Of a DNA stretch of 64,000 nt, positions 42,052 to 51,281 are shown piece by piece. The first letter of the stretch is position 1. Each line of letters starts with the position of its first letter. Under the pieces are notes generated by a model. That model saw only the letters and a program-made list of their open reading frames with translations, had not been told where the DNA came from and made no database searches. The position numbers and the translations under genes are program-made. This stretch comes from UBA5109 sp965662565 (lineage in GTDB: Bacteria > Pseudomonadota > Gammaproteobacteria > Pseudomonadales > Pseudohongiellaceae): the NCBI GenBank assembly GCA_965662565.1, contig CBFIHS010000001.1, positions 1 through 64,000 on the forward strand. Direction: 5' to 3'.

Positions 42052-43344
42052 ATGAAACTGGAAATGATCTGTACTGGTGAAGAAGTTCTCTCTGGTCAAA
42101 TAGTTGACACGAACGCTGCCTGGTTTGCCGATACCATGATGAATTTGGGAATCGAAATGCAACGACGCATCACTGTGGGCGATCGCATGGCAGACCTCGT
42201 AGAAACCTTTAGAGAACGTAGCAAAAAAGCTGATGTTATCCTTGTAAATGGAGGCCTTGGTCCAACCTCTGATGATTTATCAGCTGAAGCCATGGCTTTG
42301 GCTATTGGTGAAGAGCTAGTAGAAGATAAAGAATGGCGCAGCCATTTAGAAAAATTTTATACGAGTCGAGGTCGCAGCTTTCCCTCAAGTAATTTAAAGC
42401 AATGTTTATTACCCGCTTCTGCGATTAAAGTTCATAATCCCGAAGGAACTGCACCAGGGTTTCGCATTAAGCTCAATAATGCTTGGTTATTTTTTACTCC
42501 TGGAGTCCCCGTAGAATTCAAAACCATGGTGACCCAAGAGTTCATTCCTTTTGTGGAACAAACTTTTCAAGATGGACAAGCTACACGCTTACATAAGTTA
42601 CTTACTTTGGGGCATGGCGAATCAAGCCTAGCAGATACACTCGAAAGCCTGACTGTAGCTGAAGGCATCACTATTGGTTATAGGGCGTCTCTCCCCCATG
42701 TGGAAATTAAGCTATTTGCCCGCGGCCAAGAGGCTATAGCGCAGCTACCAAACCTTATAGAAACCGTTAAAGCCGAGCTCGGTACTGCCATAGTGGCTGA
42801 AAACTGCCCTACTATTTCTGAAACTGTGCACCAATTGCTACTGCAAAATAAACAAAGCTTGAGTATTGCAGAATCTTGCACTGGAGGGATGATCACAAGC
42901 CAATTGATTGAATACGCTGGCAGCTCAAATTACCTACATCAAGGCCTTGTTACCTACTCCAACCAATCTAAGCAGAAAGTTCTCGGAATCCCATCAGAAA
43001 CTCTAGAGAATTTTGGAGCTGTTTCATTAGAAACAGCAGAAGCCATGGCACAAAATGTCCGTCAGCTAAACAGCAGTGATTATGGCTTGTCTACAACTGG
43101 CATCGCAGGCCCTGAAGGTGGCAGTGAAGAAAAGCCTGTAGGAACGGTTTGTATAGCTTTAGCCACACCCGAAAAAGTCTGGTCTCAAACGATCCAGCTA
43201 AGTAATCGTTCACGCAGTGTTGTCCGTATCATGAGCACGGCAATAGCATTTGATATGCTACGCCGAGCGATTTTAAAACAAGATATTATTGTCCCCTATG
43301 CCTCGGTTCGATGCTCATCCAGTAACGAATTCAGCCCACATTAA
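42052..43344 (+). CDS. cinA: CinA, full two-domain (NMN amidase and molybdopterin-binding-like)
   Basis: 430 aa. The N-terminal MoCF/CinA-like domain has CTGEEVLSGQIVDTNAAWFA, VNGGLGPTSDDLSAEAMA and LFFTPGVPVEFKTMV; the C-terminal amidase domain starts near residue 262 with SLSIAESCTGGMITSQLIEY and ends with LSTTGIAGPEGGSEEKPVGT. CinA hydrolyses ADP-ribose and deamidates nicotinamide mononucleotide, recycling pyridine nucleotides. No recA is next to it, unlike in many bacteria. It stands alone, 53 bp after the coiled-coil gene. Confidence 0.92.
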   Translation: MKLEMICTGEEVLSGQIVDTNAAWFADTMMNLGIEMQRRITVGDRMADLVETFRERSKKADVILVNGGLGPTSDDLSAEAMALAIGEELVEDKEWRSHLEKFYTSRGRSFPSSNLKQCLLPASAIKVHNPEGTAPGFRIKLNNAWLFFTPGVPVEFKTMVTQEFIPFVEQTFQDGQATRLHKLLTLGHGESSLADTLESLTVAEGITIGYRASLPHVEIKLFARGQEAIAQLPNLIETVKAELGTAIVAENCPTISETVHQLLLQNKQSLSIAESCTGGMITSQLIEYAGSSNYLHQGLVTYSNQSKQKVLGIPSETLENFGAVSLETAEAMAQNVRQLNSSDYGLSTTGIAGPEGGSEEKPVGTVCIALATPEKVWSQTIQLSNRSRSVVRIMSTAIAFDMLRRAILKQDIIVPYASVRCSSSNEFSPH

Positions 43345-43560
43345 GACTCATCACCCCATAGTATAGATAGTAAATAGTTGAGTTAGGACAACAACTACTC
43401 AAACATTAACAACCTTAACAGTAATGAACTGTTAAACCCTTGTATTTAAAGTGCTTAAGGGTATCTAATGTAAAAAAGTTGCAAGAATAAATGAAATTTA
43501 GCTTACGCATTGAAAAGCCCAAGTTGCTATGAGAGTCTGCAAACCGGACCGAGAAAAAAC
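43345..43560. promoter_or_regulatory. Upstream control region of the metal-uptake operon
   Basis: A perfect dyad with 8-bp arms TTAACAGT (43415-43422) and ACTGTTAA (43428-43435) and a 5-nt centre lies 126 bp before the first gene. It is a good candidate operator. A second, looser hairpin (ACCCTT...AAGGGT) follows at about 43436-43462. Neither matches the Zur consensus GAAATGTTATA-type that I know. Confidence 0.5.
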
Positions 43561-43926
43561 ATGAAAAACATAGTGAAACATACAGTGACAAACATGAAAA
43601 ATTATATGCATCCTCGCGCTTTAGCCAGTTTGCTAGGCCTTACTTTCATCTTAAGTTCACTTTCTCTTCAGGCACATACGCCCTTGTTTGACTGCTTTGA
43701 TAATAATGATGGCACGATTACTTGCGAAGGTGGCTTCACTGATGGAGGCTCTGCAGAAGGCATCAGTGTGAGAGTCTTAGATGCTCAAGGCAAAGTATTG
43801 GCACAAGGAAAACTTGATGCCCGTAACAGCCTTATTTTAGATCGTCCAAGCAATGAATTTTCTGTAGTTTTCGATGCTGGAGACGACAGCCATAAAATCA
43901 TCGTTTTCGGTGATGATATTTATTAA
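43561..43926 (+). CDS. Small periplasmic protein of metal-uptake operon
   Basis: 121 aa from ATG 43561 (an earlier in-frame start at 43510 has no signal-peptide logic). The signal peptide ends in SLQAHTP. The mature part has a Cys pair (DCFDNNDGTITCEGGF) that may form a disulfide, and a short beta domain with GISVRVLDAQGKVLAQGKLD ending in IVFGDDIY. No known domain was identified with confidence; it looks like a carboxypeptidase-regulatory-like or CbiL/NikL-like periplasmic domain. It is 39 bp upstream of the DUF4198 gene, so likely helps metal capture. Confidence 0.6.
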   Translation: MKNIVKHTVTNMKNYMHPRALASLLGLTFILSSLSLQAHTPLFDCFDNNDGTITCEGGFTDGGSAEGISVRVLDAQGKVLAQGKLDARNSLILDRPSNEFSVVFDAGDDSHKIIVFGDDIY

Positions 43927-43965
43927 TAATACTTAATAAACATACACAGAATTAGGAGCCAACTC

Positions 43966-44799
43966 ATGCTTTCCAGAATGTTCAATCTTTGTGCCGGTCT
44001 TATCCTTGGGCTATTAAGTGTCTCTGCTAGTGCGCATTTTATTGTGATGTACACTCCGCAATCTGCTTTATTACGTTCGGCTGATGTGCCGATCCATATT
44101 ATTTTTACGCATGTCTTCGCTGGCGGCCCAACTTACAATATGGAAAAACCGGAAAAGTTTTATTTTCTGCATCAGCAAGATTATTTTGGTTTTCCTGAGC
44201 CAGTGGATCTGCTTCCTTACATGCAAGAAATTGAATGGCATGATGGTGATAAAACCCTAAAAGCCTGGCGTGCAGATATTCCACGTTCTGAAATGAGATC
44301 CCTTGGAGATTACCAAATTGTTGTTGAGCCCCAACCCTATTGGGAGGCTGATGAAGGTCTTTATATTCAGCAATTCAGTAAAATGATGGTTAATGTCGGC
44401 GGGGTTGCTGGCAATTGGTTTCAATCGCTAGGATTACCTGCTGAAATTCAAGCATTAAACAAACCTTACGCTAACTGGACAGGTTCTGTTTTTCGCGGCG
44501 TAGTTCTGAGTGAAGGCTTACCCGTTCCTAACACCATGGTTGAAGTTGAATACATGAATCACCCCCCTGTTATTGGCGAGAATAAATTTCAAGATGAAGG
44601 TCTTATCGATGCGCCTCATCCCTCACTTGAAGCCATGATCATCTCGACCAACGAAGCGGGCGAATTTTCTTTCGCTATGCCAAAAGCTGGTTGGTGGGGC
44701 TTTGCTGCACTCAGTGTTGGCCCTGAGCGTGAATACAATGGAGAGTACCTTTCTCAAGACGCGATACTCTGGGTGCAGGTAACCGATCTTCCAGAGTAA
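43966..44799 (+). CDS. DUF4198-family periplasmic metal-associated protein
   Basis: 277 aa. The signal peptide ends in SASAHF, the typical DUF4198/NikK-like start with His near the mature N-terminus. It has AHFIVMYTPQSALL, IFTHVFAGGPTYNMEKPEKF and a C-terminal domain with GVVLSEGLPVPNTMVEVEYM, TNEAGEFSFAMPKAGWWGFA, as in family members tied to nickel or cobalt uptake. His, Met and acidic residues could bind the metal. It lies in the same run of genes as the ABC transporter, and I infer it supplies the metal to the binding protein. Confidence 0.82.
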   Translation: MLSRMFNLCAGLILGLLSVSASAHFIVMYTPQSALLRSADVPIHIIFTHVFAGGPTYNMEKPEKFYFLHQQDYFGFPEPVDLLPYMQEIEWHDGDKTLKAWRADIPRSEMRSLGDYQIVVEPQPYWEADEGLYIQQFSKMMVNVGGVAGNWFQSLGLPAEIQALNKPYANWTGSVFRGVVLSEGLPVPNTMVEVEYMNHPPVIGENKFQDEGLIDAPHPSLEAMIISTNEAGEFSFAMPKAGWWGFAALSVGPEREYNGEYLSQDAILWVQVTDLPE

Positions 44800-44828
44800 A
44801 ATCTGGTGCTCAGTTCTCAGGGAATGTT

Positions 44829-45440
44829 ATGTCCATAGTTGCCACAACGTACAACAGTGTGACAGTTGCCCCGGCACAAAACCGCTGGGAAAGTGCCCTG
44901 CTGCTTTTAGCTCTAGCTGGATTAATTTTAACTACGGCTATTTATACTTTTTTTTTCGGTCGAGGAGAACGAGTCCAGTTAGTCGCTGAATGGCAACTCA
45001 GTGCGTATTCTGAATTGAGTAACTCCAACCAATCCCTCTATGCTGAACTCTTAGTCGCTGCTAATGAGATAGTCTGGTTACGCCAAGAAAGTGGTGATTG
45101 GCCAGATCTCGAAACTTTACAAAACAACTGGATACCTCCTTTTTATGAAGACAGTAGTTGGATAAATCGTGGTTCTCTTATCTGGCAGATGCGCTCTGGT
45201 GAAGACCTAGCAATTTATTTAGGGCACTTAGGGCAAATGCTTGAACAAGGTGCCTTGATGATGATCTTGGATCGCGAATATGCTGGTACTAATGAAATTC
45301 TAGTACCTTCTGTTTGGTGGCATCAAAACAACGAGCTTAACTTTCCACAATCAGCCGATGAAAGTTCTTTAATACTTTCTGGCTGGAAGGAGATTATTCC
45401 CTATCAAGGGATTGATGAGCGAGCGAGGTTATATGACTAG
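44829..45440 (+). CDS. DUF6162-like membrane-anchored protein
   Basis: 203 aa. After a short cytoplasmic start comes one membrane helix (ALLLLALAGLILTTAIYTFF), followed by a periplasmic part with AANEIVWLRQESGDWPDL and LAIYLGHLGQMLEQGALMMI. From memory it matches the DUF6162 family found next to znuA-like genes; this is not certain. It overlaps the start of the metal-binding protein gene by 8 bases, so the two are coupled. It may link the carrier and the transporter. Confidence 0.6.
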   Translation: MSIVATTYNSVTVAPAQNRWESALLLLALAGLILTTAIYTFFFGRGERVQLVAEWQLSAYSELSNSNQSLYAELLVAANEIVWLRQESGDWPDLETLQNNWIPPFYEDSSWINRGSLIWQMRSGEDLAIYLGHLGQMLEQGALMMILDREYAGTNEILVPSVWWHQNNELNFPQSADESSLILSGWKEIIPYQGIDERARLYD

Positions 45441-46371
45441 AGCACGCCACCTATTTTTTGATCTCATCAAAACTATTTCCATACTGCTACTCGCTCTCAT
45501 AGGCTTTTCTTATGAGCAAGCTCTGGCTCAGGATTTCAAAAATGGTGATCGTTTAACCGTGGGTGTTACCCTACACCCTTATTACAGTTTCGTCGCAAAT
45601 ATCGTCGGTAACAAGGCTGATATAGAGCCCCTCATAGGGGCCGACTACAATCCTCACAACTATAATCCTTTACCTAAAGACATGTTAAGAGCACGTTCAT
45701 TAGACGTAATTGTTGTGAACGGAATCGGTCACGATGAATGGGCCTTCGAAATTTTGGAAGCTGCCGGTGCACAAGACATCCCCATTATTTATGCTAATAA
45801 CAGTGTCTCTTTAATTCCCGTTGCTGGAGCCAACGACCAAGCTGTAAATGCACATACCTTCATTTCTACTGTGACCGCAATCCAACAAGTTTATGAAATT
45901 GCCAGAGAACTTGGCCAATATGATCCCGATCACGCTGAAGAGTACACAGGTAATGCGAGAGCGTATGCTCGCAAGCTACGCCAATTAAAGGCTGAATATT
46001 CTCAAGCCTTTGCACAGTATGACACCAGTAATTTGAGAGCTGCGACCATGCACGGCGCCTACGGTTATTTGTTACAGGAATTTGGCTTACAGATCAGTGC
46101 CGTTATTGAGCCACGCCATGGTGTGGAACCCACCGCACGACAATTAGCACAAACTATAGAAGCTATTAAAGCGGCAAATGTTAATGTGCTCTTTGCTGAG
46201 AAATATTTTGCCGGGCAACTTGCTGAAACAATCCAATCCGAAACCGGCGTTCAGGTTTTTTCTTTCTCACATATTTCTGACGGCAGTTATACTGCTGATT
46301 TTTATGAAGAAGAAATGCGTTATAACCTTGAGTCCTTAAAATCAGCTATCGAAAGCACCTTAAGCAAATAA
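45433..46371 (+). CDS. Metal ABC transporter substrate-binding protein (ZnuA-like)
   Basis: 312 aa from ATG 45433. The signal peptide ends in ALAQD. Metal ligands are in the usual places: His in GVTLHPYYSFVANIVG, His in QAVNAHTFIS, His in ATMHGAYGYLLQEFG and an acidic ligand in HISDGSYTADFY. GADYNPHNYNP replaces the usual GxDPHxY. It lacks the His-rich loop of many ZnuA proteins. It should bind zinc or a similar ion in the periplasm and hand it to the permease. The start overlaps the DUF6162 gene, and the ATPase gene starts 41 bp later. Confidence 0.87.
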   Translation: MTRARHLFFDLIKTISILLLALIGFSYEQALAQDFKNGDRLTVGVTLHPYYSFVANIVGNKADIEPLIGADYNPHNYNPLPKDMLRARSLDVIVVNGIGHDEWAFEILEAAGAQDIPIIYANNSVSLIPVAGANDQAVNAHTFISTVTAIQQVYEIARELGQYDPDHAEEYTGNARAYARKLRQLKAEYSQAFAQYDTSNLRAATMHGAYGYLLQEFGLQISAVIEPRHGVEPTARQLAQTIEAIKAANVNVLFAEKYFAGQLAETIQSETGVQVFSFSHISDGSYTADFYEEEMRYNLESLKSAIESTLSK

Positions 46372-46412
46372 AAAATACTAAGTTGTTCAACAAGTAAACT
46401 AGAAGAATATTC

Positions 46413-47120
46413 ATGCAAGGACCAGACATTAGCATTAACAATCTCAGCTTGAAACTAGGTTCAAGTCAGATTCTTGCGGCCATGTCTTTGGATATTCAAG
46501 CTGGCAGCATCCACTGCTTCATTGGCCCTAACGGCGGAGGTAAGACCTCAACCTTACGTTGCATACTTGGGCAAATGCCCCATGAAGGCAGCATAATTAT
46601 TAATTGGGGAGAGAATAGTCACTGCGGTTATGTGCCGCAATTAATTGAAATTGAAAAAACTCTTCCACTTACAGTAAGCGATTTTCTCGCTCTAATAATA
46701 CAAAATAAACCGGCTTTTCTTGGCATCAAAGAAAGCACCCAAAAAATTATTGATGAAGTTTTAGCTCACACAAACTTCCAAGATAAAAAAGACAAAATGC
46801 TCGCTTCTCTTTCTGGTGGAGAACGTCAACGCTTATTGTTTGCGCAAGCACTTTATCCTGAACCCGCTTTACTTATTTTAGATGAACCGATGACCAGTCT
46901 TGATGAAGCAGGAATGTCGAATTTTGAAAAATTAATTCTCGATTTCAAAAATAAGGGTGGAACAATTCTCTGGGTTAATCATGACATGGAGCAAGTCAGT
47001 AGACTTGCTGACACGGTTAGTTTAATTGATCGTGGGCTAATTGCTCATGGCGCTACAGCTTCTATAGTAAATCAGGATATTCGTCAGGGTATTTTCAGAT
47101 CCTATAGGGAAGAGTTCTGA
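46413..47120 (+). CDS. Metal ABC transporter ATPase (ZnuC-like)
   Basis: 235 aa. Walker A is IGPNGGGKTSTLRCILG, the signature is LSGGERQRLLFAQALYP, Walker B is LLILDEPMTSLDEAG, and the switch His is in WVNHDMEQVSRLAD. It matches the ATPases of zinc and manganese transporters. Its stop overlaps the permease start by one base (TGATG). Confidence 0.9.
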   Translation: MQGPDISINNLSLKLGSSQILAAMSLDIQAGSIHCFIGPNGGGKTSTLRCILGQMPHEGSIIINWGENSHCGYVPQLIEIEKTLPLTVSDFLALIIQNKPAFLGIKESTQKIIDEVLAHTNFQDKKDKMLASLSGGERQRLLFAQALYPEPALLILDEPMTSLDEAGMSNFEKLILDFKNKGGTILWVNHDMEQVSRLADTVSLIDRGLIAHGATASIVNQDIRQGIFRSYREEF

Positions 47121-48025
47121 TGTCTTTCTTTTATGAAGCGATCCGTAACTTCTTTATTGGCCTAGCATATAACGGCACTCTACCTTTGAGCTTTCAATAT
47201 GAGTTCGTTATTAATGCTTTGTTCTGCGCACTAATAATCGGCCCTTTACTTGGATGTGTTGGCACAATGGTGATTGCAAAACGCATGGCCTTTTTTTCTC
47301 AGGCCATAGGTAATGCGGCCTTAACAGGCGTGGCTATTGGTATCTTAATAGGCGAATCTTATACCTCACCTTATGTTTCAATGTTTTCATTTTGTATAGC
47401 TTTTGGCATTTTACTTAACTACACCAAGAGCAGAACACAAATGTCTACAGATGCTTTGATTGGCGTTTTTCTCTCAATCTCTTTGGCCTTAGGCGCTTCT
47501 TTAATTCTATTTGTTTCAGCGAAAGTAAATACCCATATCCTAGAGTCGGTACTTTTTGGTTCCATCTTGACTGTAAACAACTTAGATATGGACGTGCTGC
47601 TAATTGTAAGCTTAATTTCTTTAATTGTGGGAATCCCACTCTATAACCAAATGATGTTGTCCAGCCTTAATCAGAATCTAGCTTATGTGCGAGGCATTAA
47701 AGTTACTGTTCTTGAATATGTTTTTGTTGTACTGCTAACTATTATCACGGTTGCCTGCGTCAAGATAATTGGTGCAGTTTTAGTAGAAGCCTTGCTCTTG
47801 ATTCCTGCCGCAGCTGCGAGAAACTTAAGTCGCAATCTGAAAAGTTTTGTTCTAACAACAATACTTTTTTCAACCTTAAGTTGTATCGGAGGAATCCTGA
47901 TCCCCATGCAATGGGATTTACCTCTACCTTCTGGCGGTGCCATAGTTTTAGTGGCTGCCCTCTTTTTCATACTGACAAGCATTTTGAAAAATCTACTGCC
48001 TGGTTTTAAAGAGGCTCGAATCTGA
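47120..48025 (+). CDS. Metal ABC transporter permease (ZnuB/MntB-like)
   Basis: 301 aa with about eight to nine helices. Family features are GPLLGCVGTMVIAKRMAFFSQ, ALTGVAIGILIGE, VNTHILESVLFGSILTVN and KIIGAVLVEALLLIPAAAARN. It forms the channel for zinc or manganese in the inner membrane. The start overlaps the ATPase stop and the stop overlaps the following gene (TGATG), so the three are one translation-coupled unit. Confidence 0.9.
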   Translation: MSFFYEAIRNFFIGLAYNGTLPLSFQYEFVINALFCALIIGPLLGCVGTMVIAKRMAFFSQAIGNAALTGVAIGILIGESYTSPYVSMFSFCIAFGILLNYTKSRTQMSTDALIGVFLSISLALGASLILFVSAKVNTHILESVLFGSILTVNNLDMDVLLIVSLISLIVGIPLYNQMMLSSLNQNLAYVRGIKVTVLEYVFVVLLTIITVACVKIIGAVLVEALLLIPAAAARNLSRNLKSFVLTTILFSTLSCIGGILIPMQWDLPLPSGGAIVLVAALFFILTSILKNLLPGFKEARI

Positions 48026-48936
48026 TGCCAATACGCAGAATTCTTTTGATTGTTTCACTTTTCATTTCCATCTTAATTACAGGCTGCAGCAGTATTAAGG
48101 GCCAAAGCTCTAATGTAGTCCTAAGTTCACTCGCCCCTATTCATGCACTTACAAGCTCACTGACAAAAGACAGTGACATTACGGTAGAAAACATTCCACA
48201 ACAAGCGCGCTCAATGTCTTCTCAACAAACTTTTTTTTCACGCCAAGCTAGCAATTTTGCTGAACGATTCAAAACAGCCGATGCTGTAATTACTATAGGT
48301 AAATTATGGGAAGGAGACGCCTTTTATACCGCCGCAAGAGAATACAATATCCATATTGTTAATGTAGACGCTACTGAACCCTGGTCTAATGCAATGAGCG
48401 GAATAAGTATCAAGACTTATGAGAACAGCAGTATCAAAAATCCATATTATTGGCTAAGCATTGGCAATGTTATTCGTAGCCTCAATATTATTGCCAAGGA
48501 CTTACAAACTCTTTATCCGAGTCAAAGTGATATCATCAACACAAACCTAAACCGTGAAGTAAATCGTTTAATACAACTACGAACAAAATTCGAGCTAGCA
48601 CTCCTAGATGTTGTTGACCCAGTAGTTTATGCGCTTACTGATGAATTTAATTATCTTACGAACGAGCTTGGAATTTTTGTAGATGGATACTTTATTAAGC
48701 AAGACATCGACTGGACAGATGACGATCTACGCCAACTCAGTAAGCATCTACAGGATAATAATATTCAGATTGTTTTGCATAAATGGGAACCTTCAGAAAA
48801 GATCAAAGAAGCGATTACAGACGCAGGAGCGAGCTTAGTTGTTTTGGATAGACTGGAGTTTATAGACCAAGACTTAGTCAGTGCGATGAATAACAATCTT
48901 GATAACTTACTCAACGCATTCAAAAGTATTGAATAA
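48025..48936 (+). CDS. Second metal-binding-protein homologue, lipoprotein, degenerate ligands
   Basis: 303 aa. The signal ends in a lipobox (ILITGCSSIKG), so it is membrane-bound. It resembles the ZnuA-type proteins: VLSSLAPIHALTSSLTKDSD at the start and DAVITIGKLWEGDAFYTAA. Only the first His (PIHAL) is clear; the second site reads NPYYWLSIG instead of PHxWL, and the third reads YALTDEFNYLTNELG without His. It therefore may not bind metal on its own and might act as a regulator or delivery partner. It overlaps the permease stop by one base. Confidence 0.75.
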   Translation: MPIRRILLIVSLFISILITGCSSIKGQSSNVVLSSLAPIHALTSSLTKDSDITVENIPQQARSMSSQQTFFSRQASNFAERFKTADAVITIGKLWEGDAFYTAAREYNIHIVNVDATEPWSNAMSGISIKTYENSSIKNPYYWLSIGNVIRSLNIIAKDLQTLYPSQSDIINTNLNREVNRLIQLRTKFELALLDVVDPVVYALTDEFNYLTNELGIFVDGYFIKQDIDWTDDDLRQLSKHLQDNNIQIVLHKWEPSEKIKEAITDAGASLVVLDRLEFIDQDLVSAMNNNLDNLLNAFKSIE

Positions 48937-48979
48937 ATAATTCTTTGGAGTCCCAAGCCTAGAATAAATACAGCCTGGC

Positions 48980-49447
48980 TTATTCTGAATCAGGATCCAT
49001 TACTAGCGACAAGCCTTTACGAAGTCGTTTTGTTGAAACACTGACTTCTGCCTGAAACAGGAACATACCTACAGCCAGTAATAAAAGCGCCCAAATAAAA
49101 AGTAAAGCCACTGTAAGCGAGATGTTCAACTCGACAAACTCACCAATAAAAATTGCAACGATAACCAGACAGACTGTTAGAGCGGAAGCCGCGCAAAGAC
49201 GAATCGCCCAGTTTATAAGATGAATCCTACGCCAAAGACTAGCCGTTTCAATTTCTAGCTTACTTCTAATTTCGATATATTTATCGTTTAAAATTTGCAG
49301 TTCAATCACCCTTGCCCGATCAACAATGCGGCCCAACCTGATTGACAGAACATTTAGAAAACCTGCTATACCCGCCAACAAGAACACAGGGGCAACGGCC
49401 ATTTGAATGGTGCCAGCGATGGTTTCAATGCTAGTTAAATTTTCCAT
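48980..49447 (-). CDS. DUF2721-family membrane protein
   Basis: 155 aa from ATG 49447 with GAGAG upstream. Three membrane helices: TIQMAVAPVFLLAGIAGFLN, WAIRLCAASALTVCLVIVAI, LTVALLFIWALLLLAVGMFLF. IRLGRIVDRARVIELQ after the first helix is the DUF2721 signature. No function is known. It is convergent with the metal operon and back-to-back with the GyrI-like gene. Confidence 0.8.
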   Translation of the reverse strand: MENLTSIETIAGTIQMAVAPVFLLAGIAGFLNVLSIRLGRIVDRARVIELQILNDKYIEIRSKLEIETASLWRRIHLINWAIRLCAASALTVCLVIVAIFIGEFVELNISLTVALLFIWALLLLAVGMFLFQAEVSVSTKRLRKGLSLVMDPDSE

Positions 49448-49533
49448 ACGAACTCTCGATTTCAGAATTAGTTTTGATTCGTTTTTCAATATGGGACAGT
49501 ATAATGCATATACTCTGTCATTGGAGCAATACC

Positions 49534-49995
49534 ATGAAAGTCGTAGTTATCGATTTCCCAAGCACATTAGTTGCAGCCCTAGAACATCATGGCCCTGAGC
49601 ATTTGGTTGATAATACCAGCCGTAAATTTATTGAGTGGCGACAAGCCAATGGTATCAGCCCTGATAAAGGCAAGACTTACGGCTTACATTATAGTGACCT
49701 AGCGAACACGCTGCCTGAAAATTACCGTTTTGATATTTGTGTATCGGTTAGTGAACCTGTAAAAGAAAATCCACAGGGCGTGATTACCAAAGAAATTCCT
49801 GCAGGAAGATGTGCGCTAATAAGGCATGAAGGTGGTCGAGATTATATTCCAGCTGCAGACTATCTTTACCGGGAATGGTTACCACAAAGCGGTGAAAAAT
49901 TAAGAAACTTTCCTTTTTTCTTTCATTACGTAAATGTAGGGCCTGAACTTAAAGATCAAGAAATGATTACCGACTTGTATCTACCCATTCAATAG
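49534..49995 (+). CDS. GyrI-like / effector-binding domain protein
   Basis: 153 aa from ATG 49534 with GGAG upstream. The GyrI-like (SbmC/AraC effector-binding) fold is suggested by VVVIDFPSTLVAALEHHGPE, FIEWRQANGISPDKGKTYGL, NYRFDICVSVSEP, GVITKEIPAGRCALIRHEGG and YLYREWLPQSG. Such proteins bind small molecules or protect DNA gyrase. There is no DNA-binding part. It stands alone between DUF2721 and the stress operon. Confidence 0.82.
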   Translation: MKVVVIDFPSTLVAALEHHGPEHLVDNTSRKFIEWRQANGISPDKGKTYGLHYSDLANTLPENYRFDICVSVSEPVKENPQGVITKEIPAGRCALIRHEGGRDYIPAADYLYREWLPQSGEKLRNFPFFFHYVNVGPELKDQEMITDLYLPIQ

Positions 49996-50006
49996 AATAC
50001 TTAAAC

Positions 50007-51281
50007 CTACTGATTCACTTTAATCACAGGTAATGAACGGAATAGAGGTTTCGCCATTAAGAATTGCCCAGTATGAATCACTCTTTCTCTAAAACCGCCT
50101 TCGCAGAAACACAAATAATATTCCCACATGCGAATGAATAAGTCGTCAGCACCCTGAGTTTTAACATGCTCTGCTTTTTCTAAAAACCTCTCTCTCCAGT
50201 GCATCAGTGTTTGTGCATAATCTAAGGAAATATCTTCCAAACCTACCAATTGCATATCTGTGTCGTCAGCAAGATGCTTTGTAATGAGACTGTTACAGGG
50301 TAATTGTCCACCAGGAAAAATATAGCGCTTTATAAAATCTATCGATTTGACAGATCTCTGGTAGCGTTGGTCGCTAATCGTAATAGCCTGAATTAGCATC
50401 AAGCCATCAGGTTTAAGTAGATCGTTACATTTTTTAAAATACTGTTGATAGTACTTAGCACCAACGGCTTCTATCATTTCTATAGAAACCAGTTTGTCAT
50501 ACTGACCTTCTAGTTCTCTATAGTCTTTTAATAGCAAAGTGATTTTATCTTCCAATCCTTCTCGCTTAACCCAATCAGAGGCGTAAGCTAACTGCTCCTT
50601 AGATAAAGTTGTTGTCGTTACCTTACAGCCATAGTTCTTAGCTGCATAAATGGCTAAGCCACCCCACCCTGTACCTACTTCAACCAAATGGTCTTTATCA
50701 GTAAGTTGTAAGCGATCACAAATGTGCTTGAATTTAAGCTCGGAAGCCTCTTTTAGGCTCTGCTCTTCATGTAGAAAAATTCCTGCTGAGTAGGCCATAG
50801 TTTCATCAAGGAAAAGCGAAAAAAAATCATTACTCAAATCATAATGCGCAGAAATATTTTCTTTAGCCTTGCTTAAGGTATTCTGTCTTAGCCAATGAAA
50901 TACAGAGCCGGAAAAACGACTTAACCATGACTTCTGTTTATTAATTTTTTCCAGAGCTTGCATATTACTCACAAAAACTCTTATAACATTCAGTAATTCG
51001 GGTGAGCTCCAATAACCTAACATATAGGCCTCTCCTGCCCCTAGATCACCATTTCTGAGAACCATTCCATAGGCTTCAGGATTATTTACTGTGATATTAG
51101 CAATTACTTCTGAACCACTGCTGTTATCTCCGAAAACAACCTTTTCATCACCATCCTGGAGAACCAACTTCCCGTATTTAATATTTTTCAACACAGCAAA
51201 AATAGCTTGTTTTGAAAAGTCTCCAAAATTCGTCATGGAGAATGATGATTTTTTAACAGTAGCTAATTCAGAACCTCTCAC
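50007..51281 (-). CDS. cfa: Cyclopropane-fatty-acyl-phospholipid synthase
   Basis: 424 aa SAM-dependent enzyme. The SAM-binding motif is LVEVGTGWGGLAIYAAKNYG; typical Cfa segments are NISAHYDLSNDFFSLFLDETMAYSA, spread near residue 150, EQLAYASDWVKREGLEDKI, VSIEMIEAVGAKYYQQYFKK and KRYIFPGGQLP. It adds a methylene bridge to unsaturated phospholipid chains, protecting membranes from oxidation. It starts with GTG overlapping the DUF1365 stop (GTGA). Last gene in the leftward rpoE-chrR-linked operon, as in other RpoE-ChrR systems where cfaA is a target. Confidence 0.92.
   Translation of the reverse strand: MRGSELATVKKSSFSMTNFGDFSKQAIFAVLKNIKYGKLVLQDGDEKVVFGDNSSGSEVIANITVNNPEAYGMVLRNGDLGAGEAYMLGYWSSPELLNVIRVFVSNMQALEKINKQKSWLSRFSGSVFHWLRQNTLSKAKENISAHYDLSNDFFSLFLDETMAYSAGIFLHEEQSLKEASELKFKHICDRLQLTDKDHLVEVGTGWGGLAIYAAKNYGCKVTTTTLSKEQLAYASDWVKREGLEDKITLLLKDYRELEGQYDKLVSIEMIEAVGAKYYQQYFKKCNDLLKPDGLMLIQAITISDQRYQRSVKSIDFIKRYIFPGGQLPCNSLITKHLADDTDMQLVGLEDISLDYAQTLMHWRERFLEKAEHVKTQGADDLFIRMWEYYLCFCEGGFRERVIHTGQFLMAKPLFRSLPVIKVNQ

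Noticed and set aside
43345..43560. Zur box before the metal operon
   Set aside because: No sequence close to the gammaproteobacterial Zur palindrome is present; only an unrelated dyad.
48961..48986. AGAATAA/TTATTCT dyad after the second metal-binding protein
   Set aside because: AT-rich 7-bp arms with a 12-nt loop and no T run; too weak to call a terminator.
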